Part shown: one piece after another, positions 26,834 to 38,246 of the stretch
Position numbering within the stretch: position 1 is the first letter of the stretch
Layout of the letters: every line of letters starts with the position of its first letter
NCBI GenBank assembly: GCA_013365325.1
Contig: JABVXV010000364.1
Span: 1-58,605, forward strand
Reading direction: 5' to 3'
Source of the DNA: Dipetalonema caudispina
Lineage: Eukaryota > Nematoda > Chromadorea > Rhabditida > Onchocercidae
Length of the DNA: 58,605 nt
Made by a program: the position numbers and the translations under genes
Notes under the pieces: model-generated
Seen by the model: only the letters and a program-made list of their open reading frames with translations
Database searches by the model: none
What the model was told of the DNA's origin: nothing

Positions 26834-29800
26834 CCAATTCCCTTCATCCTAAACAATAGAGCATTGCTTCTTTCTTTTTTCTCTTTTTTTTCTTTATGCA
26901 ATTTAATCTTTGAAAAATGGCAAAATATTCAACAATAACTTTTATGATGATCCACATTGTTTCAATAACAAAACTCACCTTACGGGTGATCTCAGATAAC
27001 TTCGATATTCTTCTTCGTTAATTTATTTGGTGTGATATTTGATGAGTAATTTTTAGATGCGTCGAATTCATTTCGATAAATTATATCTGCTAGTCTTTCA
27101 TATACAATAAGCTCAAAATTCAGAGGTTAAAGGTTAACGGTCAACCTTTATTGATATGTTTTTAATTTTTTTACATGTGCTTTGAAATATTGCCTTTTCA
27201 TTGTTATATTTTTTTCTTTTTCTGTTTTCTGAAATGTGTCGAAATTTCTCTGATTATCACCGGTTTTGAACGAAAATTTTGTTACATGCTTTACAAATGG
27301 CACAGTTTTTCTTTTCTTCGTTACTGACACTTAATTTCATTCTTATACTTGTCATTTGGCATTAATACAGTTAATTTTTTAATTGAATTCTGCAAAAATT
27401 TTAAAACTTCCTTATTTGCTCATTAAAATTTGCTTATTGTGCCCGTATCAATATCGTAGTAGCTGTGCATATATACATTTATTATGTTAATTTTCGCTTT
27501 TTTTATATCTTTTTTTTCTCTTTGATTTTATTTGATTGGTTTAATTGTATGTATGATACGTATTTGCATGGAATCGAAACTTTGCATAGTTATTAACTGA
27601 GCTTTCCATTTCTAAATAATGCTAAATTAATAGCATATGATTACTGATAAAATAGGCAATGGAATTATGATAGTACTGATTGATAAGATCAGACGAGAAA
27701 ATGATGAAACGGGTAGAATAAAGCAAGCAATTACCAGACAATTAACAATATAATCGTATTTAGCAATTTTGTTGCTCATCACAATTAGCTTGTGTAGATT
27801 TCTATGATTGGCTGATATGATATGATATGATAATATCGATTAAACCGGTCAATTGAGGAGATAAGAAGTGTGCATAGAAGAAATTGATGTATTAATAAAA
27901 TTGATGATACGGGCGCTGATAAGATGAATGAACTATTTGCATTCTTTATAATCTCTTCAATAAAGAGAAATGCTTTGCTTATTGTTTCGGGTATATATCT
28001 TTTTTTTTTTTCCACATTACTTCATTAATATTATTTAATCCTAAAATTTATTTTTCTCTTTCATTTTTTTTTTTTTTTTTTTTGTTAATTAAATTTTGCA
28101 CTTTATTTTTTTCATTCTATAATTCTATTAAGCTTTCATACCATAATGCAATTTGGTTATTTGTGTTTAGAAATTACAATTTAAAAGAAATGATGCTTAC
28201 CGAATTTGCTTAAATCTACCTATCCCTTATTTTTTTTTTTTTTTTTTTTTTTTTTTCAATGAAATTGATACTTTTTTGATATCGTATCATCACTGTACGT
28301 TCTTATAGCTTACTTTAATTAATGAAAATTTTTAGTATAATTAATTGTGCAATAACTTATAATAGCATTTGATTTGCACGAAATTTCATCCTACCTATGA
28401 TTTTCATTTACTTTTTAAACATTTTATTCTTTAATATTTGCTTGACATTTTGAAAACAGAATTATAGATATGATATATTTCAGAATTTTTTTTTTCAATG
28501 CATTTTGCAATATTTTCTGCAATAAATTCGGGTGATGGATTTTCTTCCAAAAATTTTGACTTACTCAAAATTTTTTGATTTTTATAATTTGAAGCATATA
28601 TGCAAATGGATTCGAATTTATAATAAAAATGTGAAAGAAAAAAAAAAAAAATTGCATCAAATTTTGCAGGTTTCTAAACGTTACCCTATGGATCCTCTTC
28701 GATTCCATTCTAATTTACAATTGATGATATAACATACTATGTCGATGAGAGAATTTAATTCATCTATATGTTTTAATTTAAATTTAATTTTAATCAGAAA
28801 TGAACTGACGAATTGGAAATGAAAAATATTTGACTGTTCAAAAACTCAATGTTCAAATTATCGCATTTCAAAAAGAACACAATCGTATCAAAACAGATCT
28901 AATTTTCTCTTTTTGCTGTGCTGTATTCGACATATTTGTGTTAATTATTTAATTACAGCTTCTGATACAAGAAATAATTAAATGAAGAAAAAAAGCTTTG
29001 TGTAAAAAGTCTTAGATGGGTACTTTTGAGGACTAATTTCAGACGATTATATATCTACCGTTCGTACTATTCGTACGTCTAATTACGACAATCTCATATT
29101 TGAAATGAAATAAATAACAATATAATCGCTGTAATTGATTATTTTAAAATATTTTTTCCTTTTCTAGTTTGAAATTATTTTTGTTAGAAAAGTTACCCTT
29201 AGCTTGTTCTTTTTATATAATTACCTGCAGAGGTAATTTTAAACTGATATTTTCCAGGGATGGAGAATAATTAATTGGGTTTGATCGGCTAGCATTCTGT
29301 TATAGTTATTGTTAGCCAATAAAGTTAAACAACAGCATCATGCATTTCAATTATAAAATATTCATTCGAAATACTTAATTAAACTTGAAATTATTTACTC
29401 TCATTTTCAATGAACTTCAATGCGGTCGATGTGTTTGTTATCAAAACTTCCCAACAAATATAATAATGCAAAAAGGAAAGAATGCGGGAATGAAACATAA
29501 TGAAAAACATAAACTAATTAATAAAGTTTTGAAAAAAGATAAGAAAGAAGTGGAATGAAAATGATAAAGGAAGCGTAATTGAATATTAAAGTAAAATACA
29601 TACAAATGACACATTTAAATTTCGATTATGTAAAAGTTCGAAATGACGTATACACGTATATATGCGTTTTTAAACCGGAAATTTATCCAATTTACAGCTC
29701 TCATGTAAAGGATCAATTTTTTGGTAATACTTTAAGAATTCGAATTTATTAAAATTTACACATCTAGATCGAGTATCAATTATGATACTGCATATATTTC

Positions 29801-30491
29801 ATACGATCATCTCAAATATTCGAAATTCAGAAAAAATATGACATAATATTACCCGGTATTCGAATAAGCCTAATTTTTTTTTTTTTTTTTTTTGATTATG
29901 AGTAAAATATTTATTCATCTTTTACCGATATTATTGTTAACCATAAAAGAGTCCCTAAAAATTTGATTTTTTTTTTTAATTTACAAATATAAGCATTTTT
30001 TTATCATTGGTATTGAAAATGTAAGTCTTTTAAAATTTGCAAAATCCGGTTAGTAATTAGTTGAAAGTTTGGAATGTCTAAGAATGCAGCTAATAATCAT
30101 TGTCATTTAACCAAATGAGAAATAAGATTTAACATGAATGCACGGATAATCAAACCAGAAAGTTTTTCCTCGAGGTTGACCGGTTTTTTTTATATGATGA
30201 AAAAAGAAAGAAAAATTTTTTTATCTTCTATTTGAAATAATTTTTGAATAATCGAAAATACATTTTCAATAAAAAAACAATTTTTAGGAAATCATCGATG
30301 AAGCAGAAAAAAGAACACAGGTCATATAGGGTCACGTTACATCAAATTTGAGATAACAAAATATGATGCATCATTTTTCAACCATTTCAAACGTTTTAAT
30401 TTTAATCTTTTTTTCCCCAATCTTTTTTAATTTTAGTTTTTTAATTACTTTATTTGAATTTTAACCATTTAAATTCTGATCAAAATTATAG
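26834..30491. other. intergenic, no convincing gene
   Basis: AT-rich with poly(T) tracts near 28005, 28065, 28230 and 29875. Isolated exon-like bits exist. One is 28670-28732, where TTTTGCAG precedes a 20-codon open frame (VSKRYPMDPLRFHSNLQLMI) ending in TAA. Another is a minus-strand segment near 27255-27330 containing CAICKAC. Neither could be linked to a gene. Confidence 0.6.
27128..27150. promoter_or_regulatory. palindrome resembling paired nuclear-receptor half-sites
   Basis: TAAAGGTT and AACCTTTA are exact reverse complements with a 7-nt spacer. The core reads AGGTTA ... TCAACCT, close to the AGGTCA-type half-sites of nuclear hormone receptors. It lies 0.3 kb after the WH2 stop codon. 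Function is inference only. Confidence 0.3.
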
Positions 30492-32318
30492 CCATTGTAA
30501 TTGTAATCATCCTAAACGTGATGAGGACTACTCAATGGGCCAAAGGTAAACGGTTTATTGAAGTGTTGATACCTTATCATGAAGTTCAATGGTTCAGTTA
30601 CAGTTCTAAATTCAATTTTATTTCCATTAGAACGATGTAGAAATAGCGTACATTGGCCAATGCTACCGGAAACCGGATCGTTGTTAGCTAATTACGGATG
30701 CTATTTAAAAGTGATATCATAAAATTTGTTCCAACAAAATTCCCTTACTTTTCATTGCTATCTCAAATAATCATCAATAATTTATCAGCCCAAAAATGAA
30801 AAATCATTTTTAAATTTCTAAAATGTTTTCAATAATTGAATATCTTGCTACACACGTTATACCTGCTATACACATCCACGTATATTTACGTGAATGTGCG
30901 TAATTTATGAATCGAATCCGTTGAAGTATTTACTATTGTTTTATAAAAATGGAATATTTTTAAGGTGAAAGTTTCATTGCAATGATTTCATTAACGGATA
31001 AATCGAACAACATATTAATGAGAGCCGTGGTTAAATACGGTAAGTTTCTTTCCGGAAATTTATGATTATTATATATGTATGATAAATTTATTCTTAATCA
31101 TTGCACAATGAATTCCGGTTAATCAAACTCTAACAAAAAAAAAAAAAAAAAGAACTGGAAAAGCATAGGAAAATCGATTAAACGGTTTTTCCCCTTACTT
31201 TCACCTTCCAATCTCATATCAGATCTTCTCACAACCTTTCACCTTCCCTTGCCAAAAAAACAATTCCCCCAGTCGATACTAAATTTTATATGCAATACAT
31301 GTATATATGTGTATGTATATGTATATATGTATGTATGTGTATGTATGTATGTATGTGTGTGTATGTGTGTATGTATGTGTGTATGTATGCATGTATGTAT
31401 GTATTAAACCTCATGTATACATACCATAGTAATTGTAATCATTTCCAGTTATGAATGTGAATGTCTGTACGCATGGTATGTTTATGCATGTCTATGTATG
31501 TCTGTTGCATTTCTGTGTATGCCTATGTATGTCTAACTATATATGTGTTATATGCTTATGTATGTCTGTGTATGTCTATGTATGTTTACGAAACTCTATG
31601 AATGTCTGTGTATGTTTGTGCGTATCTACGTGTACGTCTATGCATGTTTGTGCATGTCTACATATGTCTGTGTATGTCTATGTATGTGTGCATGTCTATG
31701 TATATCTATGTGTGTATGTATGTATGTATGTGTGTGTGTATGTATGTATGTGTGATTATGCGTATTTTTCCATGTCTATAGATAATTGTTACCTGCATAT
31801 TTTCTCGTGTAGGTTTCCATCACGTCCGTGTATGCGTGTATGTGTGTATGTTATATGTCAAACTTGGACCTATCGACCTCTACGCTTCTAGTTACACATA
31901 CATACATACATACATACATACACATATATACATGCATACATACATACACATACACACATACACACATATGACATTGATGAGAAATGTTTGTGTCGGTGGA
32001 TGTATGTTTGTAGGCGTTTGTTTCACTCTGTTTATATATATATATGTTATTGTTGTACCTATTTATATACATTTTTACGTTAATGTTATTTATACGTACG
32101 TGAATTTATACGTATACATATATGAGTGTATGTGTGTGTGTGTGTGTGTATGTGCGTGCAATGTCTGCAAATGTCTGCAACAATTGGTTTGCATATGGAT
32201 GACATACACAGATGAGTATGTGAAGAATGTGGGTAAGTGTATGTGACGTCTAGAAATCAGTATAGAGAAGAAAACGAAAGCGCCAATCAAAAAATATTAG
32301 TGTCGGTGAGTGTATATA

Positions 32319-32354
<36 letters not shown>

Positions 32355-32695
32355 TGTATAGATTTATATATATGTATAGATATACATATGTGTGTGTATG
32401 TGTATGTGTGCGGCATACATCAACATTCACTGTGCTGCGTTTAGCAGTTACACATACACACAGACACATACATATATACATGTACAAACACACATTCACG
32501 GACATACACATACTTTGTCGGTGTATTGTTACTGAGTTGGCCTATGATGATTGGTCTTCATGGTACCATAGGTTAATTTCTTGTAGAAAGATTTGTGAAA
32601 TCATTGTTAACTTTAGCAATCAATTGAGAAGTATGGAATTACCACATTTTGGGCATGTTTTCATATCATTTTTCCATATGTCATCTATTACTTAA
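30492..32695 (+). CDS. possible small secreted protein, fragmentary gene model
   Basis: Four coding-like segments lie between splice signals. 30492-30545 encodes a hydrophobic stretch (IVIVIILNVMRTTQWAK) like the core and cleavage region of a signal peptide. 30631-30710 follows CATTAG and reads ERCRNSVHWPMLPETGSLL and onward, joining the first in matching phase 1. 30965-31039 reads GESFIAMISLTDKSNN and onward, then CG|GTAAGT. The last, about 32445-32695, contains CIVTELAYDDWSSWYHR and further cysteines before TAA, and enters in phase with the third. The join between segments two and three does not close (phase 0 into phase 1), and no first exon with ATG was found, so an exon may be missing or the model is partly wrong. 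I do not recognise a family. The third intron is mostly TGTA/TACA microsatellite. Confidence 0.35.
31306..32512. repeat. TGTA-rich microsatellite block switching to TACA-rich
   Basis: The plus strand is dominated by TGTATG/TGTCTATG units to about 31860, by ACATAC units at about 31893-31970, TGTG/TATG again at 32120-32420, and ACAC/ACAT at 32448-32512. Adjacent blocks are therefore reverse-complementary and can pair with each other. The apparent 130-150-aa open frames (Val/Cys/Tyr/Met or His/Ile/Tyr/Thr) are artefacts of the repeat. Confidence 0.9.
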
Positions 32696-33537
32696 TACCT
32701 ATTGTTTTACCTGTTTACCATTTCAGAATAATATCTATTATTGTTGTTTGTTTAAAATTACTCATTACTAAAAATTATTTTGGTATTTATTTGAGGAATA
32801 GATGATTATTATTTTCAGACTTATTTATTCATTCCAAAAATTCTTTTTTTTTTTTTTTTTAAGGTTGCGAAATTTTGCATAGTAAGAGAAACTTTTTTAG
32901 ACAAAAAAAAAAAAATGCTATAAATTGTAATTTAAATCCTTCATATGAGTTCTATTCTACGAATTGACAATGTGAAATTTTGAATTTAAAACTTTGATAG
33001 AAAAAATATGATAATTTAGAATTAACGAGAATTCATGAAATATTTTAAAGTATTTCTTATTATCTTATATTTCTCCTTAAGAATAAACTTGAATTGTATA
33101 AAAGTTGGGGAATAGTAATTATACTTTAATAACGTTGATATTGTCTAACGTATATATATATATACCCACGTTACATTTTTATCTTTCACGTTTAGATATT
33201 TTATTTCATGATGAATAGAAATGTAAGGAAAGGATCAAGAAAAGTGTAATATATCACGAACCTACCTGAAAAAAAAAAAAAACGTGAAATTTCGGATTTC
33301 GGGTTAAACGAGCGTTATGTTTAGAAAATCTAAAAATTAATTTAAATTTCCATTGGTAAAAATAAGTTTCTCCATTATCTCTTAGCAATTAACAAAAAGA
33401 AAGCATCAATGTAGTCCACCAAAAAATACCACCGATAAAGTGTTAATTGAATATATGCAATCCGGTTAGCCGTATTAAATTTGATGTGAAATTTTCATAT
33501 TTTAATTTAAATTCGCAATATTTGCGTATTTTTTCAG
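32696..33537. other. intergenic spacer upstream of MADF gene
   Basis: AT-rich, with poly(T) at about 32844-32861 and poly(A) runs near 32904 and 33269. No coding signal, and no clear promoter motif beyond generic T-rich sequence before the 3' splice site at 33537. Confidence 0.6.
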
Positions 33538-33763
33538 AAGATTCCACGCATAAAGCAGCAAAATATGTCAAACGAAACAATCGTATGGACGGATGCAATG
33601 CGTGAAATACTAATTAAATCGGTACAACGTCAGGAATGCATATGGAATTTCTCCAATGTTGATTATCGGAATGCTGCCAAAAAACGACAAATTTTTTGGG
33701 AAATTGCTCAGGAAATGTCAGAAATGTTCGGTATAATACTTAAAGGTTAGCAATAATTTTTAC

Positions 33764-33798
<35 letters not shown>

Positions 33799-34451
33799 TT
33801 AATGATAATGATAATGATAATGATGATTACGATGACATTGCTGATTGTGATGATGGTGTGATGCTATTGATGTTAGTGATGATGATAATGGTGGCGATAT
33901 TGAATACTTGAGATCGGAAATTATGATGGAAAAGCAGGTGTTAATGTTATATAGGAGGAAAAGTAATCAGAATTGTAAACAGATTTGTTTACTACTCCTT
34001 TTTCCTTTTTTTCTCCTTTCTCAGTCATCTTCCCTCCCTCCCTCTTTCCTTCTCTCTCTCTCTCCCTCTATCTTTCTCCCTCTATCTTAGTCTTAAATTT
34101 CTCATTTAGTAGCAACAATTTATGTTTGTTTTTTTTTTTTTTTTGAATTTTAAATTCTGGATTAGAATTTAATTCTTATTGTTGCTGTCGTATTTATTTC
34201 CTTCTGTCACTAATGCATTTTTAATTCCCCTTTGATATGTTAGGGATTTCACGTACCGGAATGGAATCGGATTATCTTTCATTTCTCTACAAATTTTCGT
34301 TTTCTAAAGTTGAAAAAGAATAATTAAAGAGTGAGAGAGAAGAGAGTTTCCGTATTGGTTATTATTTTCATAGATTCAACGTTGTCTTTGCCATAACTTT
34401 TATTATTATTTAAATTAGAAGAATTGAACTGATAATTTAGTATGGATAATC

Positions 34452-34498
<47 letters not shown>

Positions 34499-35759
34499 GT
34501 ATATATACATATGCATACACAGATACGCGCATATTTTCAAATGGTATTTTTTGGGAAGAAATAAAAGAAAGAAAAAAATTGATTATCCGGTAAATTTTCG
34601 GGAAATGAATAAATACACATATTAAGATTGAATTAAATGATATTGTTGTATTAATAGTAATTCTGATATTATTAAGGAATTTCGAGATGATTACTAATAC
34701 AAGAAATTAATTCAAATTAATTTAAACAATTATTTTACACTTTTTTTTCGTACAATTATTTATTTTACATAATTGTTTCTTATTTTTACACATTATATTG
34801 GTTGTATTATTTATTTTGTTCTTCCTTCTCCCTTTTCATCCTCTCATCTCTTTCTAACATAGAGTGTTCAGGTACCCATACAAGTCGTCAATGGCAACAT
34901 TTACGAGATCAGTACAGACGAGCTAAGCGTCGAATGGAAGTATCAAATGTTCAAATAAAACCATGGCGTTTCATGCAAATGTTAAAGTTTACGGATGCTA
35001 CCGATATTGCTGAAGCAAATGATCCAATGTAAGTTGTTAAAATAAATTTTATCCTGAATTTGCTAGAAATTTAGAACAAAGTTCCGATAATCATATTCAT
35101 CATTATTATTTTTTTGTTTAATTGAATCGTTGAATTGTAACCTCGTGAACTATGACTTATGTTATCTTCGAAGAAAATTGCATTGCTGTAATAATATTAA
35201 TCTGTGTTTCATAAATGAGATAGCTTTTCTTTATATCATCTGGCAAATAAGCGATAGATATTTTAGTTAAGCAAGTTTGCTGTACCTTCTTAGTCAAAGG
35301 CTATATATGTATTTGTCTGATTTTGTGGTAGTTTCACAATTGTAAATCATTTCCCAAATCCTTTTACATTCGTCAAAGTATCAATAGTGCGTTATATGAA
35401 ATTTTAAAAAATTTAAATTTTGATACGACCATAAAAAGAAATTAAAAGCATCAATTCTTGATCCAGAGCATGATGTAGGAATTATTAAAATACTTATTTC
35501 CTGTTTATCATCCATATTCGCAAATGAGGTTTATAAGAGGGAATCTAAAAATTATTAATCATTCTTTGAAGATTAATATTTTCTGAATAAATATAAACAA
35601 GGGGATTATATAAAAAAAATAGAATTTTTAAACCTAGGATTTGAAACTGTACTTTTTTTCTTTTAACTGAAAGAGGTAAGATTTGTAGAAGTTAGTCAAA
35701 ATTTTAATGTAATTGTTCCATTGAAAAAACTTCCGAAAATCCATTCCCGTTCAAATCTG

Positions 35760-35792
<33 letters not shown>

Positions 35793-38168
35793 CTATTTTA
35801 TAGCAAACACAGTCCATTCAGATTATAATTTCACTTATAGAGGGAGGTAATCATCAGGGACTTCCGTGAATTCTCGTTTTCCGAATATATCGATTTATCA
35901 GCCGGAAACTATTTTTTATCCTCAGTGTAACGGTTATATTGGAAACGAGTAATTGCATAGTGCTCCGACAACTGCAACCACATACTTTTCTCATAGTTTA
36001 ATTTTTCCTATCTTTAACATTAATTCTTCAAAGAATATACAATTCCTTATCACTGTCACTCATAGGAATCCATGAAAATTGGAATAGCAGAACACAAAAA
36101 GTAAGGAAATCAAATTCTATTGGTCTACATATCACTGTGATAGTTTCAAATTATATTATTATTTAACAATTGATAGTAGAAAATTTTTCGTTCTTCATTT
36201 CTAGAAAGAATACGGTCCAGTATTTGAATATCAAATAAAACTCAGAATAAATTTTAAAAAGTGCATCGTTAATTTGATTAATGGAATGCTTAACGAACGA
36301 AGGATATTCTTTGCATGTTGATGAATAGATAAGTTAAAAGGAATGATACTACATAGTAGTTTTTTATGTAATTAATTGGTAAATTTGACTACTATCATTT
36401 CAGTTCGTTGGAATGACTTGAAAACTATCGCTTTTATCTTTGGGTTAGTTCCCGACGGTGTAGAATTGCAGTTTAAAATTTGCAAAAAAGCTCTTTGCTT
36501 CTGTTTTCTTTTCGTCTACTGCGTTTTCGTCCTTGAAATAGTCTGTCGTTATGGATAGTGACTTGTCGTTAACCATATTGCTAATGTGTATTAAATATGT
36601 CTTGTTTCATCTTTTTTTTTTTAAATTTTCTTAAATTTAATTTTGCAGAAATTTCATTTATAGGAGCTACTTGTATAACTCGTTCCTGTTGGACGATCGG
36701 AACGTCCAGCAACAACGACCATATTCAACACCAAGTGCGTTAATGTCACAGGAACGTAAGGAAGGCGATCAGCAATCATCGTATCCTATTTATCCATCTA
36801 AAACAGATGGTGGATTATATCCTGTAACAAGTACAGTAACCGTAACATGTAGTCCAAGTACAGCCGGAAATCCATACAGTTCGGTCGATCAAACTAATGA
36901 AGCCCTGGCAAACATTGAACGGTTGGCAAACATCGAACGGACGATTGAAGCGGTCTCAAAAGCAGAACAGTTTAGCGATAGCTCATTTCATCAAAATGGT
37001 GACGATTCATCAAGTCATGATGGTTTGTTTCTTTGTTTGTCTTTATTAATTTTAATTTAAGTTTGATTTCAACCATTACAATTTGATATTAAATATGCAA
37101 AGAAGTAATACGAAAAAGAATGTTTTAACATTACGCGTGTATTATGTCTATAAAAATAAAGAAAAAAGAAACCCCGAATAAGAATTAAATAAACAAAAAT
37201 CTCTCCGTGGAAATAAATTAGCATAAAGTCTTATTGTAAGAGCAGATGAAATAGAAATCCTGAATATGTAAGACGGAATGTATAACTAATTAAAGCTGAC
37301 TTATGGCACACAGATGATGTACTTAATTGACAGAATATGTTGCTTCTTGAGCAGTAGTGAATTGCATTTCTTAACTTGCAGTAAAACCTGATGCAACTTG
37401 CCCGCCAGTTGTTGGTTCGAAAAGGCGTTCCAGTGCATTACAAATGGCGCATGGTATTGACCGGAAGACTGGGCGAGAAATAATCGACGAATTCACTCTC
37501 TTGGGTACTGTTTTTAGTTCATTGTATTCAGATTTTTCTAGTTCTCCAAATTACCACTTTATCTATTTCAAAAATTTAATTCCTTAACTAAAGCAGTTTA
37601 ATACATCTTGTTATTTTTTGCTATCGTCTCTCATACTCAAACAAAATCTGTTTCAGGTCAATTTGTGGAAAAAAAAGTACGAGCAATTTCTATGCGAAAT
37701 CCACGGCTTGGCTTAATAGTACAGAAGAAGATCAGTGATTGTGTATTTGAAGCATCAATGGAACTACTGGAAATCGATGTAAGTTTCAAAGTTCGTAATT
37801 GTTGTAACCCCGAAGTTGTTGCATCAAGATATGGATTATCGGACAACAGAAATCCTAAACTGATCATTTTATAGATTAATACATTGTCTTTTTTATACCG
37901 AGAGCGACGGGTTGATAATACTCATGAAAAAGGATAAAAGACTTAGCGTCATAATCACACCATTTAACAGTTGGATCGTTGGAAGTTAAAAGTCAAGATA
38001 CATTGGAGAAATACATTGTATCATTAATTTCTCCAGTTCTCTAAAAATTTGAAATAAGGTTAAGGTTGCATAGCTTTATTCTTAAACCATCTTATTCATT
38101 TTTTTTTTTTTTTTTTTCAGCATCCGGAAGTGGCACAGAACAATCATGTTAATTACAATGTCAGTTAG
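33538..38168 (+). CDS. MADF-BESS domain transcription regulator
   Basis: Six exons with closing phases: 33565(ATG)-33745, 34863-35028, 36649-37022, 37382-37504, 37657-37778, 38121-38168 (TAG); 337 aa. The transcript probably begins at 33538, directly after TTTTTTCAG with no visible upstream exon, as for a spliced-leader acceptor; the frame is open back to that site. Exons 1-2 encode a MADF (Myb/SANT-like) DNA-binding domain, residues about 9-95, with ECIWNFSNVDYRNAAKKRQI, WEIAQEM and the RQWQHLRDQYRRAKRR helix. Exons 4-5 encode a BESS-type protein-interaction helix pair near residues 278-320 (FVEKKVRAISMRNPRLGLIV). The linker is Ser/Gln/Thr-rich. MADF-BESS proteins are sequence-specific nuclear regulators related to Drosophila Adf1 and Stonewall; nematodes have several MADF genes and I cannot say which this is. 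The 3' end is convergent with the acyl-CoA-binding protein gene. Confidence 0.88.
33769..33900. repeat. (AAT)n/(GATAAT)n repeat in MADF first intron
   Basis: AAT triplets grade into GATAAT, GATGAT and GTGATG units just downstream of exon 1. Confidence 0.85.
34455..34494. repeat. (CA)n microsatellite in MADF first intron
   Basis: CA dinucleotides followed by a TATGTATATATACATATG palindromic stretch. Confidence 0.95.
38075..38080 (-). terminator. candidate poly(A) signal of the ACBP gene
   Basis: AATAAA on the minus strand, 167 nt past the ACBP stop codon. It lies inside the last intron of the MADF gene, so the ACBP 3' UTR would be antisense to the final MADF exon (38121-38168). No AATAAA is visible close to the MADF stop on the plus strand. 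Confidence 0.35.
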
Positions 38169-38246
38169 TGAGAAAAAAGAGAAACAATGATCTATAAATT
38201 TTTCACTGTATCTGCTCCATTTCACTTCAATTGGGTGCAATTTCCA

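Noticed and set aside
31451..32300. Several 66-146-codon frames of Val-Cys-Tyr-Met or His-Thr repeats
   Set aside because: Translation of TGTA/TACA microsatellite in both directions.
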